64,000 nucleotides of DNA, taken from positions 1,058,879 through 1,122,878 of the forward strand of contig JAQFWX010000010.1 in NCBI GenBank assembly GCA_027605045.1. The letters are read 5' to 3'. The notes under the pieces are model-generated. The model saw only the letters and a list, made by a program, of their open reading frames with translations. It searched no databases and was not told where the DNA came from. Shown here in pieces: positions 12,901 through 24,923 of the stretch (its first letter is position 1; each line of letters starts with the position of its first letter). This DNA is from Phallus indusiatus. Taxonomy: Eukaryota; Basidiomycota; Agaricomycetes; Phallales; Phallaceae. A program made the translations under genes and the position numbers.

Positions 12901-13529
12901 GGTGGTCATCCCAGCCATAATTGATTGCTTTTTTTTACAATTAGCATCATGGAAGCTTACACCTGGTATTCCAATGTCAGCAGTTACCCTGAGCTAGATC
13001 GCGAAGGTGAAGGTCCCGAGTACGTTTACGTATATACCTCTGTTTTACGTTTTTTTTCTAATTCCACGATGATAGGTTCAAATTTGAATACAGCACTCGG
13101 GACGTTTACGGTGGTGGATTCGACTGGCCGGCGACTGCCCCTCTCAGTAAGTAACAATAACTTTTTTCAAGAAACTTACAGTAACATTTTTTTCGTGTAC
13201 TTTAGACGCGACTTGGTGGCACAAAGTATCAAAAGGTATGTCGTCCGCATTCCTCAAAGCCCTATGTCACTTTTCTTAAACCTGTCACTTATAGAAATGG
13301 AAACAAACCCTGACCTTGTAACCAAGTTCACGCTGAATCAAGGTCGTCAGTCAAGTCTTACTCAGAACGTATGTAGAGGATATTTTCGCTTTAGCGTTTT
13401 ATGACTCAAGCCTTGCTATCCTAGTGCACCTCTACTGAATGCCAAGAAGCGAAAATTTGCTACTTGCGCAGTGGTTCTCCACAGATTGCCGCCCGTTGCC
13501 CGACTGGCTTCGGCAGCGTTCAAGAATAA
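9986..13529 (+). CDS. Acid-sphingomyelinase-like secreted metallophosphoesterase
   Basis: A secreted phosphodiesterase of the acid sphingomyelinase type. Order: signal peptide (MSVVKKLAFLVLLAVHTVNA), a Ser/Thr/His/Pro-rich linker, a saposin-B-like segment with paired cysteines (TACSQCMSSL ... LIALCEA), then the calcineurin-like core. Metal motifs are DFHIDPR, FTGDLTSHDND, AAMGNHDTY, WIVGHVLLG and FMGHIHDE, each completed only after splicing. A Cys-rich tail (CTSTECQEAKICYL) ends at 13529. There are many introns, including exons of 9 nt (12210-12218) and 10 nt (12276-12285). The reading frame fails by one base at an A6 run near 11956-11961, so the copy may carry a frameshift or an assembly error. 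Ceramide-generating activity is inferred from the family. Confidence 0.85.
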
Positions 13530-14127
13530 ACCAACTGAGCAATTTTGATCCTGGGGCTAGAATACTAACATACAAATTAAAACAGTCACTGTTAAACTCT
13601 AGAGAATGAAATAAATTCTTACAACGCGTATAACGCGACAGCCCCCTGTCCAAGAAAGCCACAGATGAAGTCAGACGCCTGCCCCTGATGTAGAAGGCAC
13701 ATACCGCGTACCAGGTGTTTGAGAGATGCAACACTAGGCGTCGGAAGCTGCATATATGTATTGTCAGTGAATTAGAGACTTTGTGAGAGCTCGAGCTTTG
13801 TATAACACTGTAACACTTTCACACTCTCCTGCAACTCTCCTGGTGGATTCAAAGCTGTGTATACGTACCAACCCAACATGATGTACTTAAATAAAAATAT
13901 TTATCGCACCTGTCAATGCAACTAGTTTAATCATTCTGCTCAAGCGAACCTTTGATTGAGATGCTGTTCTAGATCTTGGCTCGCTAACGTACGTTGTTAT
14001 TTACTATTGATTTTGGGGTCGTTTACGTAATTGCCCATGAGTTCACGCGCAATTCATGCGTTCACACGTTCACGTCTCAGCTTCAGCTGCTTCACACTTT
14101 TTTTGTGACTTTGTCTTCAATCCAACT
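13530..14127. other. Intergenic, no gene seen
   Basis: About 600 bp holding the 3' end of the sphingomyelinase gene and the promoter of the next gene. A minus-strand ORF (13432-13734) overlaps the last coding exon and has no support. Confidence 0.4.
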
Positions 14128-15867
14128 ATGTCTCGCTCCTTTTCCTTTCCTTTTCTCAACTCCAGGCATGACAGAGTCCCAAAGTTTATTAGATCAACTC
14201 CTGTATTGTTCCTCATCAGTATTGCTCTTCTGACCTCCGTTGGGACTCTGATTGCACTATTTTTTCAATTCACGTACCACGACATTCCTTCGTTTTTGGG
14301 CTCCAAGATATCTCTGTTAAAGAATTACAATGACACATCAAATAAAGAACAGAATACGCAACCTCCGCTGAAGTTGGAAGATATTCGTTCTTACGAACGT
14401 GATCTGCCGCAACACAATCTATCACTACCTTTTCCAGAAGGTAGAGACGGCAGATTTGTCAGATTCTCGAATGAAATATGGGCGTTGGGCTTGAATAATC
14501 AGCTTCATAACCGGTACACGTTGTTTGACTTTCACCTTCGTTGCCTAATAGCTTGTACTTGCAGTCTTCTTCTATCGCATCTCGCGTTTCTGTCGAACCG
14601 TGCATACGTTTTCAACGATATAACTTTCGATCATGACTGGGATAACAGTCAATGGAATGCTCTCAATACGTTTATTTCAGGTCCGACGGCTGGTGGCCAA
14701 TTTCCTCAAGTGTTGGCCACAGCTCATACGCCACGAGCAGTCCATGTATCCTTCTATCAAACAGTATGCCCTGAAAATGATGGAGATGAACATTATGCGA
14801 AACTTAAAGGTGAAGAAGTCAAGCTCGAGTTGAATATTACGGATAGTGATGAAGGTATCGATATCATGGAGAAATGGGCTAAAAAGTTACGCGAAATGCC
14901 AGAACGATGTGTCGAAGTAGTTGGAGGATCACCGCATATTTTTGATTTTGGGTATTGACCTTCATTTCTGGGACGACGCGTTGCAACTGACTGCTCATCC
15001 TGAAACAGATTGTTTAGCTCGAAGCTTATTTTATCACTATACCCCTCAATCGCGACTTCTCCTGTGATCACGCAATATCGCTGGTCTGATGTAGTCCTCC
15101 GTGCTGTTCAGAGAATTTCCCCTTTAATTGTCTCTCCTAAACAAGACTCTCGGTCTGTTGTTAAACACGATTCAGGCGGTCAGGTCGGCCTCTCCTCCAA
15201 CCCACTTCTTTCCACCTTAGCTATACACCTTCGCCGAGGTGACTTTTCTGAGCACTGTTACAACCTCGCCGATATGGGCTATCCATACAACAGCTGGAAT
15301 CTGCTACCTGGCCTACCTGACAGATACGACGAGCCTCAATACCAGAAAATTACTATAGACGAAAATCCTGCAGAACTAGCGCGTTTCTTGAAACACTGCT
15401 GGCCAACAGCAGATCAAATTGTGAAGCGTATCAAAGAAGTCACGAGAGAACATTATGCAACGCTTTCTAAAAGCGAGTTTGAACCACTGAGCGTGTACAT
15501 TCTCACTAACGAGCGCAATATCACATGGTTGGCCCAACTTAAGGATACCATATCAGCAATCCGACTACAAGACGTTCTCCCTTTCAATACTCGTGACGAA
15601 ACTGTGTTCATGCGCGTTTCCACAAGTAGGGATATGTTGCTTTTGGGAGAGGCCGAATTACTAGCCAAACAGGCCATTGATATGGCGATCGCCGAGCGTG
15701 CAGGGTTGTTTTTAGGAAACGGGGTACGATACTCAACAATAAGTAACTTTTTACAAGCTAAATTATTATCTTTTTTTGTGTGCAAACAGTTTTCCACGTT
15801 AACGGCAAATATCAATCTATTGCGTTTGTCTAGAGAATTCGGACCCCAAACATGTAGATTTTTTTGA
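14128..15867 (+). CDS. O-fucosyltransferase-like type II membrane glycosyltransferase
   Basis: Four exons (14128-14513, 14565-14951, 15009-15723, 15790-15867) join in phase to 521 aa. A short cytoplasmic tail is followed by one membrane anchor (VLFLISIALLTSVGTLIALF, about residues 33-52) and a lumenal catalytic part, the layout of a Golgi glycosyltransferase. Blocks FSNEIWALGLNNQLHNR, LAFLSNRAYVFND, LAIHLRRGDFSEHC and GNGFSTLTANINLLRLSR match a basidiomycete family with the fold of GDP-fucose protein O-fucosyltransferases; HLRRGD is the typical nucleotide-sugar motif. Start choice: the ATG at 14128 puts the anchor near the N-terminus; an upstream in-frame ATG (14056) would add 24 residues. 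The acceptor is unknown. Confidence 0.82.
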
Positions 15868-16709
15868 ACAAAACAAAAATCTTTTAGATAATTTATTTGG
15901 ACTATTGACTTCATCATAGGTATATACATCGTTGCCTCTTACAATAACATCACAATAGAATAATAACAATTTGCATCTTTCCAAATAGACAATATACATG
16001 GTGCCGAAAGTCTTATCCATTGTTAGTTTACATGACTGCGGTGAGATCCGCTATCACCCCAGACCAGCCAATCCGTTGTGCAATTCTCAACTTGTATTAA
16101 GCTCATGTCCTTAGAAGCTTAAAGCAATACGCCGCAGGGTTCGCCGTAAACGTTCACATGGTAATTAGGACCTTAGGCCAACGCCAGGTCCCTTAACTGA
16201 CATAGCGTTCGTGACCAAGTGCAAGCGGGATGCCACGGTCAAATAATTTAACCGAAAGATTCTGATTTATACTTTTCACCTTTCTCTCATAATCAGTAGA
16301 CTTACATAGTATCGGTAAGTCAAGATAAACAAATCTTTCTTGCCCACTATTTTATTGCACATGTTACACAACTTTATTTCTTTGTACTAGTCGACGGCGT
16401 GCCATGACCGAGCTGGACAATAAGTTGTATCCTCAGCGGTTTGGACAACAAGGACAACAAGCACATTACCCTTGGCTTGCCTCGTAAAAATACCCCACAA
16501 GGAGGCTGTACTCGCTAAAGAGAAACAAAACAATTCGTTCGGGTGCCACTTTTTCTTGTTGCGCCCTTAGTCAGGCCTTTGTGAACGGTCAGCAGCGCAT
16601 GTGTATTTAATCCAAACAAGATTACGCCTTTGACTCATTCGCTCACCTCGTATAACTCTCTGAGTCATTAACATATCCTATTCTGCTCAAATTTATCTTC
16701 CTATAAAGA
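15868..16709. other. Intergenic, no gene seen
   Basis: About 840 bp without a supported ORF. The 150 bp before 16710 contain CT-rich stretches typical of fungal promoters. Confidence 0.4.
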
Positions 16710-17401
16710 ATGTTCGGCTTTCAACTCTCTGCGTTCGCAAATGAAATTTCCAAACGTAAGATATTACAAATTTTGTTCCAAAGAATGATGGTATGAACTC
16801 AACGAATGGTAGAACTGTCGAGGGCGGCGTTTCCGCCTCTCTGGAGGATGTTACCAAATTTTCCCTTGAGGACTGAACGTGAAAACCGACACTCGTTCTC
16901 GGGCTCTCTGCTATCAGTATCTTCCACCCCGGTCTCTTTCCCTTCCGCCCATGGCTTCTCTCAGGCTATCTCTTCCATGCCACCGGTCAACTCTATGTAC
17001 ATGTCGTCAATCTTCCAGTGGACATCAGACTCAGTCGTCAACAACTTGAAAGCGGTGTTCGACCGACTCTCAGTGACTGAGAAGCACGTTGAACCGTCAA
17101 ATGTGCTTCCACAAATAGTTGAGAGATCTGATGAATCTGATCGACCAGGAAAGGTGACTCTCCCGTCCCTCTCTGAGCTGGGACTCTTATCCTATGGCCG
17201 TCTTCCGAGTCCCGACCAATACGCATCCCCGTCCAGATCTCCTTCAATTCCCCCATCACCATCCCGTAAGTATCTTAATAACTTCTCCACCTGAGAACCC
17301 AATAAACGCCGTTGTCAGTGTCAATTCGCTCCCTCTCAGACTCCGGCTCGGAATACGAAAGTCTGAGCGATTGGATGGAGGGGCTGTCTTTGAATGACTG
17401 A
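16710..17401 (+). CDS. Small protein of unknown function
   Basis: Three exons (16710-16755, 16813-17265, 17340-17401) join in phase to 186 aa. The protein starts MFGFQLSAFANEISKQ, is rich in Ser and Pro in the middle (SPDQYASPSRSPSIPPSPS), and ends in an acidic, tryptophan-containing tail (EYESLSDWMEGLSLND). No domain is recognised, and there is no signal peptide or membrane span. Support comes from good GTAAGA/GTAAGT donors, phase-consistent splicing and an SP-rich composition that could be phosphorylated. It may be a regulatory or adaptor-like protein, but that is a guess. Confidence 0.55.
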
Positions 17402-17938
17402 CGGTCCTGTCGTTCGTTTCGTTGGTTTTACTCCCATTTTTTCCTCTCGCCTTGTACAATTATATCAATAGCACTTAGACCAGTTATACCCATACATATA
17501 TAATACCCGCACGCAACAATCATGTATACCCTTTCATCATGTATATAGGCATCGCGCAGATCCTATAATTTCCTGTAAAATACTTTTCTTAGTCGGATAG
17601 AGTAATGTACCAACCGCGGATGATGTGCGAGATCGTATGAGGAGAAGGAAAGCAGGACAGTTGAATCGTCTCACACACGGGCTTTTATGCCCGAAGAACA
17701 AGCGAATCGATGAAACCATCATAAATCTATTGTGCATAAGCATAATTCATTGTCTTCATTTATTTCTTTGTACAAAAACATGTTTATATTGATATTAAAC
17801 AACAAACAATATACTAGTACACGTGTCGAAAGAAAAGGTAGTCAACAACCGTAGCCCAGCAAAGAAGAAATCTTTGCGGCCGTTTCATTACGTGACTTCG
17901 ACGAAAGAATACATTTTAATCAAAATCTAGAAAAAAAT
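17402..17938. other. Convergent intergenic region
   Basis: About 540 bp between two converging genes (the plus-strand small protein and the minus-strand phosphatase). It is AT-rich and holds both 3' UTRs; no gene seen. Confidence 0.4.
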
Positions 17939-19624
17939 CTAAAGTTTAGAGGGGTCGATGAGGAATGCCGGAGCTTGGAATTTAAGCTGCTCCGCAATGA
18001 TTTGTTCGTCCAATCTGGTGCTCCACTGTAAGGAAGCATCACTAGAAAACGCAACTTGAGGACAGTTCCCGTTGTCAAAGAGGTGTTTGTTGATAGGAGG
18101 ATTGGGGTTGAAGAAGACATGTCCGTGGGGGTTAACGCACTTGGCTTTGAGATTTGGAGCTTCCCAGGGCGTTTGGAATTCGGGGAACGTGTTCAACGGA
18201 CCAGTGGCTCTCACGGAGGTGTTTGTGAGCGGGGGATTCAAGACGACGGTGTTCTTGTATCCAGCTTGATCAGCGACGAATCCGAGAACGTTGTTCATCG
18301 TTCTGGTAAAAGTACGGTTTTTTTTAATTTGATAATGAGACGGGAAAAGAACGACTCACTTGTTAGTGTCTTGTCTTCCGAGACAGTTCAGACCCCAGTT
18401 GAGCTGAGTAGTCGAGAGAACAGTGTAGTGGTTGTAGTACGTATTGTCCTTAGTACCGCGAAGATGTTTAGGGATTCCGTTCCCAACAGCGACAGTGTAA
18501 ACTTGGTTGTTTCCAGGGCCCATGTCGTTCTCGTCAAAGGTAACAAATACTACAGTTTTTTCACCGTTGAAACGCTCGTCTTTCAAAAGCGGTAGAAGCC
18601 AGTATTCTAACCAATCTGATCCAAAGGGTTCGATACCGGTGTCGTGGGCGTCGTTATCGATATTAGGCGTGACGAAAATGAATCCAGGCAAGCTATCAGC
18701 CCCAATATCATTAGCAAAGTCGTTAAGGTTTCTGAGGTTTGAAGCACGACGGGGGTTCTGGTTAGTAGAGTTGTAGTCGGCCAACTGATGGTGTTTGCGT
18801 TGGTAAAATGTGTTGGTACCGTTGTTTCCGTTCAAATAGTTTGGAGAACTATAACTGTTTATAATGGCAAGTAACTGAGCGGAGATAGTTCCTTTTCAAA
18901 AATTGAAACGTTACGAACGTCTTTCCATTGTAACCATTGCAAGGCATGTTTTCTTGGTAGCTCGCCCAGCTAATTCCTTTCTCCTCAAGAAGGTCAACGA
19001 TGGTCGAAACACTATGATAACGCCATTCAAATAATATGTTGTATGCTTGACATATGAACTCACTTGGCAGGTATATAGACCATATCGTCGGACTCCAAAC
19101 CGAAAGTGTCGCCACCAGCCATAGGAACGTAGTTTGGTTCGGAAGGATGGTATAGACCGTGGTAGTTTGTGTAGGTTATTCCCATTTGGGAAAGTTTTTG
19201 AAAAGCGTCCTGTAATAACAAATTGATAAAGATGCCGCAAAGCCATACAAAAACAGAACAAGTTCATACTGTCGTTGCAGCGGCATCAAAGTTGGTATTC
19301 TCCATCACAACCTAAAAACCACAAATTGTATATTAACGACAGAACTCGGGAAAAATGAAAAAGAGACGTACCGTGACGAACCTGTCGAAGACAATACCGG
19401 ATCGTAATTTTGATCGAGGAAGAGTGAAGTTGGATTTCCCAACATAATTCGGAGAGGGCTGGGTGGGACTCGAGGAAGGAGGAAGAAAGGTCAGACTCTG
19501 TATGAATATTGGCGCGTTAGCGACGAGTTGCATGAAATGAACTCATAAAATGACCAACCTGAGCGGCAAAGGCTACACGAAGGGTCGCGAACAAAATGAC
19601 GAAGGAACGGAGAGAGATCATCAT
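17939..19624 (-). CDS. Secreted acid phosphatase (phosphoesterase family)
   Basis: A phosphate-scavenging acid phosphatase of the fungal PF04185 phosphoesterase type. The ATG at 19624 (or 19621) opens the signal peptide MMISLRSFVILFATLRVAFA; an intron follows at once. Family motifs are GITYTNYHGLYHPSEPNYVA, EEKGISWASYQENMPCNGYN, YQRKHHQL, DIGADSLPGFIFVTPN, HDTGIEPFGSDWLEYWLLPL and VFVTFDENDMGPGNN. The stop is at 17939-17941. Six to seven introns interrupt it. The product should be extracellular. Acid phosphatases of this family are often induced by low phosphate, but I saw no unambiguous regulatory site. A decayed copy of its 5' end lies at 21590-21690. Confidence 0.88.
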
Positions 19625-21589
19625 GAAAAAGAGTCAGCTATCTCGACGATACTTGGCCTTGGTGTATCACTCGACTAGATGATATTTTACTTGTCTAATT
19701 TATAGAATTGGAAAACATAGGAACTTTATTTTGATTGAGCCTATCAGGAACCCACGTGCTGAATGACTACCTTAATTCACGCTTACCATTCAATAGCGAA
19801 CGAGTGGCAAAAGTTCCTGCACGTTCGTTTAATAAATCATTACCATATGGATCTTTGGCGATCAGGAACACTGCAGTTGAGAGTCCCACACTTGTTTCTA
19901 TTGAACCCGATAATGTGAGGTCATAACCGAGTCAGTTCTTCAAGGTAAATAAAGTTTGAGAAATAAATACAAATACAACATTTTCATGCATCAGCCCTCA
20001 TACGCGTGAATCAAATGTGTCATAAAAATTCTCGACACGCGAAGTGAATTCACTTCACTGATAATTACGCTTATGGACCGGGCCGGTAACGCCAAGGTTC
20101 CTGATTTTTGTCGGCACAGGCTTGGAGCTATGTACATACTAATCCTCGGTGTTAGAGTGCGGCCCTGCACGGCGTGCGTACATAGAGGAGAAGCTCCAAC
20201 GCTGATTCATAGAACCTTACCCGCAAAAGAAAGATGTGGCTTGATTTGATATACAAACCTGGGTTTGTGCGGAGTGAATCGAGTCGCACGAACAGCGTTC
20301 TCTGGTTCAGAAAGAACAAAACTGGAGTCGCCGAATCAAGTGTTTTCCAGTATACCCTTTAGTGACAGCTCTAAAGGGACAGCTGAGAAACCAACGTGCA
20401 TTTGCTCGCGAAAATCAATCCCCAAAACATCACCTCAATTGGGAAAGTTAGCAGAATATAATACATAATCGATCCTCCGGCCGGTTCTTGGTATCAGGTA
20501 CGCCGAAGAAATATGCAGGGTCAGTGTTCTTATACTACAAAGTCCGAAAAAATGAAAAAATCAAATTAATTGCAACCACGGATTGGATCTCGTTATGTAA
20601 AAATAATCTCAAACCAAAATGACAATTATTTTAAGAAAACTACAAAGAGCTTTAGATTACACGCAACTGAAAGTAATACTACTAATACATATGACCATGT
20701 TCTTTTTCGAATTGACAGAGGAAGAATTTCCCTGGATAAGTTATAGATTGATTTTTTGACTAATCAATCAAGCCAAAAGCGATATTTTTATCCCTGCTTA
20801 AATAATGTGACACAGTGACACTAAAGCAACGTTCATTTTCGTCGAGGATAATCGATGATCCCAAGAGGAAAGGAACGGCGATGTTCTTGGCACACAATAC
20901 TAAAAAGGGCAAAAAGCTCGAGAGTATAAACCGTTGACTGAAAGACACCGGAACGGGATATCGAGAGAATCCCTTTCTCCCAGCATCCATACACAATTTT
21001 AGTATGATAGCGAGGTATGTTAATCAACCTACAATATTTTGTGTAGTGCATTGATAAGTCGATTTGACGAAGGATGTTTGGCCAAGTATGTAAATTTGTG
21101 TCGTGCGAATATATCCGAGTCTTCCACCGTCATACCACACTATCATTTCCAAAAGATTAGCTGATATGCGGACGATTGATCGGTCCGGCCTCTGCAGCTC
21201 AACGAGATTTTAGAAGAGAAGTCTGAAATGTTAAATCTCAAACTTGAATTGAGTACCGGGACACCATGATATCGATGGCAATGAAAGCCAAAAGCACGTA
21301 ATCTTTCAAAGTCTCCTCCTCCAACACGCTACCAGAACCCTGATAAACGGGTAGACAGAATCAGTCTCTCTTCTACATATTCGGCGAGGAATAGCCTGAA
21401 ATTGCGTCATTTATCGAAATAGGCAAATCGAGGCAGATCGCTAGTTAATTTATTAGTCCTCGTTCAGCGTCTGAAACTTGATAGCCGCTCGCACTAAAAA
21501 TAGCTTACATAGTCAGGCTGAAGCTCGCTTGTAAAATTCACGAACGCGGATCACTACTGTAATAGCACTATAAACTCATAATGGGTTCA
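19625..21589. other. Long non-coding stretch upstream of the phosphatase
   Basis: No gene is supported. The first 900 bp appear to have a diverged counterpart at about 21590-22500. Similar patches are the ACCAACGTGC...AAAATCAATC block (about 20390 against 22368) and the GGGCCGG...CCTG.TTTTTG block (about 20080 against 22062). Confidence 0.4.
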
Positions 21590-22500
21590 CGGACCTGAGC
21601 ATTGAAAGTTACACGGAAGCGTCGCAAGCAAAATGACGATAGAACGGAGGAACAAGCCAGCCATCCAACGATACTTGGCTTTGGCGTATCAGCCATGCCC
21701 AATGTATAAAATCCGAGAGTAAGCCAACTGGTTGATCAGAAAACGCATGCGCCGAATCGTTCCTAAACGTGTGTCCTTTGGACTCAAATGGTCCACACTC
21801 CTAATGTAAAAATACTCGACAACCAGAAACAAAGTTAGCTCTCTGACTGCGAAGTCGACTCCGAGCTCTGCATTTCCCATTGCGCTGAACTCCTGAGCGG
21901 TAGTAATCCGGGGACAAACTTCCAAGATTCAAAAGGTACATATACAAATCTTTTTTAGCATTTTTGCTACCCTTGAAATGACAAATACGTGAAGGATTCG
22001 CAATGCATGAAAGTCTATATGTATTTACTCTAATTAAGTTTGTTTAGATCCGAGACCGAGGGCCGGCGAGAAAGAAAAGGCTCCTGGTTTTTGGAACTTC
22101 CTAATTACATGTGCGCAGGCAGCAGTCAATGGTGTATTTACGGTCTTTTCTGAAAACTCAAACCTTTGTGTTGCAGAATTCGTTGATGAAGCAGAGGTTC
22201 CGGCTTCAATTCATAAAGCCTAAACTCATCAATGAAGATGTGATTTCATTTACCTGCCAAGAAGTTGATCGAGCCACATACCACCTGAAATATTCAGGGT
22301 GTCAGGAAAGGAAATTCGACCCCGTGAGATGGACCTTTCAATGGATGGTAATCTTGGCAATAAGAGTACCAACGTGCGTTCGTACTTTGGGAAAATCAAT
22401 CACGAAAGCGCTTAGAATGACATGTATCGGCGAACTTTTGGAATGCAGCACATGGAACTTACGTGTTCATCAATGTGTAGTCTCAAATCAGGACAAGCCT
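21590..22500 (-). pseudogene. Relic duplicate of the phosphatase 5' end and promoter
   Basis: Reading minus from the ATG at 21664 gives a leader with RSIVILLATL, against RSFVILFATL in the phosphatase signal peptide. An extra C then shifts the frame just where the live gene has RVAFAAQ. The DNA match continues through the intron donor side (ACCTGAGC) and upstream of the ATG (CGATACTTGGC.TTGG.GTATCA). The rest of the coding part is not recognisable to the left of 21590. The upstream flank to about 22500 also shows patches of similarity to 19625-20480. It is therefore a degenerate duplicate truncated after the first exon. Confidence 0.65.
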
Positions 22501-23310
22501 TTCGAACAAGTGAGCGAAGTCTCGTTCCTTTTCCCAATTGTGCCGAAAAGACTATGCATAATCTCCATTGAATTCATTGAAGGACATCGTGAACGTTAAC
22601 CATTATCTCTTTCATTAAGGATGCTCTCGAAAAATATCAGAACGGCGATGATCTGGCCGCAGAGACGCACGGCGCGCGGGCATGAAGTGCACGAGCTGTT
22701 GATCGAAAGGCGCCTTGACGGGATGTTAATGTTTCCCACAATGTACACATACACAAACAATGATTAATTCATACATAGCAACTGTTTCTTGTGCATATGA
22801 AACGAAAAATACTCGTCTTACAGGGTATGTAGTGATGATATCCATCGCACCAGATCGCACCCCGCAAATAGCGTTCTTCCTGTGTCATGAAGTCGTTTGG
22901 ATTTTTGCTTCAAATAATCGAATATGAATGAAGCGAACATAACCATCCAAATACCGTACTTACTTTGAACCATATACAGAGCCAATTTTTTGTTTACGTG
23001 TTCGTGTGTCCAGTGCCATCATCCAGATTCCATGAAAACTGTCACATTGTCACGTGCATAGAGGCGTGAGAAAAGAGCATTACGTCAGACTTTTGCCTCG
23101 TGTTCTTTCGCGTCGGAGCCCAATCGATAAAGGGAGAACACCAGGCAGAATAATCAAAAAACATGCTCTCTTCCAGCCACGATCAAGCAATACCCGATCC
23201 ATAGCAAATATCCAGAAAGAATATCCTTTGTACAATTTTGAAGATACCACCCCTAGTAACACGAAAGACGGATTCATATATAGGAACCAACACACTATAT
23301 TATATTGACA
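22501..23310. other. Intergenic, no gene seen
   Basis: About 800 bp before the DUF6699 gene; short ORFs only. A TATATAGG-like element near 23277, some 35 bp before the ATG, may be the core promoter or lie in a short 5' UTR. Confidence 0.4.
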
Positions 23311-24815
23311 ATGGCTCGCCGAGGAGGAACACATACGCCAGTCGAGCAGACGACGCCTTTTATTCCGCCAACGCACATAGAGGACAGCGGTTCATCAACT
23401 GGTCCTTCTCCTGATAGAATGTACGAACCCTTGGGTCCAGGTCGAGGAGGAAGAGGAGGAGGAGGAAGAAGAGATCCTGGTGGTGCTGGCCCGCCTGGAC
23501 ATGGATACCCTCAACAAGGATTCCCCCACGGCGGATTTCCTCCTCATGGATATCCACCACCACAACCACCTCCAGGAGTTCCTTTTTTTCCTTCACCTTC
23601 TGCAGGTTATACACCGTACCCTCCTAACTATTATCCTTATGGCGCTTATCCACCCCCTCCCGGTCAAGGGGGCTACCCTCCCCCACACCCCGATCTAGAC
23701 GGTAGAAGAGAAAGAGACGGCGGACGAGGAGGGCGTGGCGACCCTCGTGCAGGACGATTCCAACATCCACCCCCTCCTCCTCCTCCTCCTCCGCCCCATC
23801 ATCCATATGCATCTCCATTTGGCGCGTACTCATCGCCATACGGTCCAGGTTACCCTCATCCTTTTCCACCACCTCCACCGTTTGGCGTATCTCCGTACCC
23901 TGGGATGCCCCCAATCCCAGGCGCTCCTATGCCTGGAATGTATCCTGAATCTGAATTCGAGGCGCCACACCGATCTATCGTCCGACCACCAAATTTGTCC
24001 GAAATGGAGCTCGATAAATGGACACCGGGCTCTTCCTGTAAGTGGATTAGGAATAATTACGTTTCCTTGTGTCTTATTTTCATTCAGATGGCCCGGTCCT
24101 TTCACCATTCCAACTATCGCTACTCGGAGTCGCCCTCGAAATAAACCCACTCTTGAAACCTTTCACAGAACACTCCGCTCCAAATCAACCTCACCTCGAA
24201 TACAACGTTCTCTTTCCCCCAAATCTCGCTCATCGCTCTGACGACGAACACAGAATATCGTGGGCAAGAGGTCGCAACGAACCCGCGACACTCCCACGCA
24301 TGTCCGAACTGCGTCTGATATCCAAAAAGTACCCTTGGGTAATCGACATTGAAGCCTCAAAAGCCGACGAAGGCATAACATGTATCGAAGTCATACAAGC
24401 CATTCATAGAGACGCAACTATGAACGTGCGCGCTAAAACATTCAAGAGTCTTCCTCATCGCTCGCAGAGTCTCGTGAGCAAGCAGTACAACCATAATAGA
24501 AGCACTTCACGTAATGCTCCGGGAGGCGCATTCGACTCCGGCTTGAAAAGGGGCGATTTTATGTTAGAATTCGTCATGTTCAATGGACTGATCAACGATC
24601 AGGAGTTGATTGCTGAGCGGTTCAAAGTATCCGGGCCCGGTTGGAATGGACTGCAAGGACGAGATCCAACTAAGAAGCAGAGTTATCCCGCTACGCTAGT
24701 TTTTAATCTGGATAATCCTCTCATGTCGGATTCTGCAAGTATGTTCGAATCTGGTCCCGATACGCCGTTTGAAGAAGCTGAGACGGCTTCCGAGGCGGGT
24801 CCATCACAGCAGTAG
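23311..24815 (+). CDS. DUF6699-domain protein with Pro/Gly/Tyr-rich N-terminus
   Basis: Two exons (23311-24037, 24088-24815) join in phase to 484 aa. The first 230 residues are low complexity: RGG-like arginine/glycine stretches, many GYPP/YPPP repeats and a run of ten prolines. The C-terminal half (LALEINPLLKPF-like start, KYPWVIDIEASKADEGITCI, VIQAIHRDAT) has the pattern I associate with the basidiomycete DUF6699 domain. The last exon ends with LIAERFKVSGPGWNGLQGRDP and an acidic tail. No function is known for the domain; the tail composition suggests phase separation or RNA/protein binding, which is inference. It converges with the transporter, with 108 bp between stops. Confidence 0.78.
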
Positions 24816-24923
24816 TGCAACGTAAATGCAGTAAATAGCGTTTCTCACTGGAAAGTTTTGTATCGTTTTTGTTCTGCAGTTTTGTATGTTGTACAATAAT
24901 ACTGTCATTTAAGAATCCCATCC

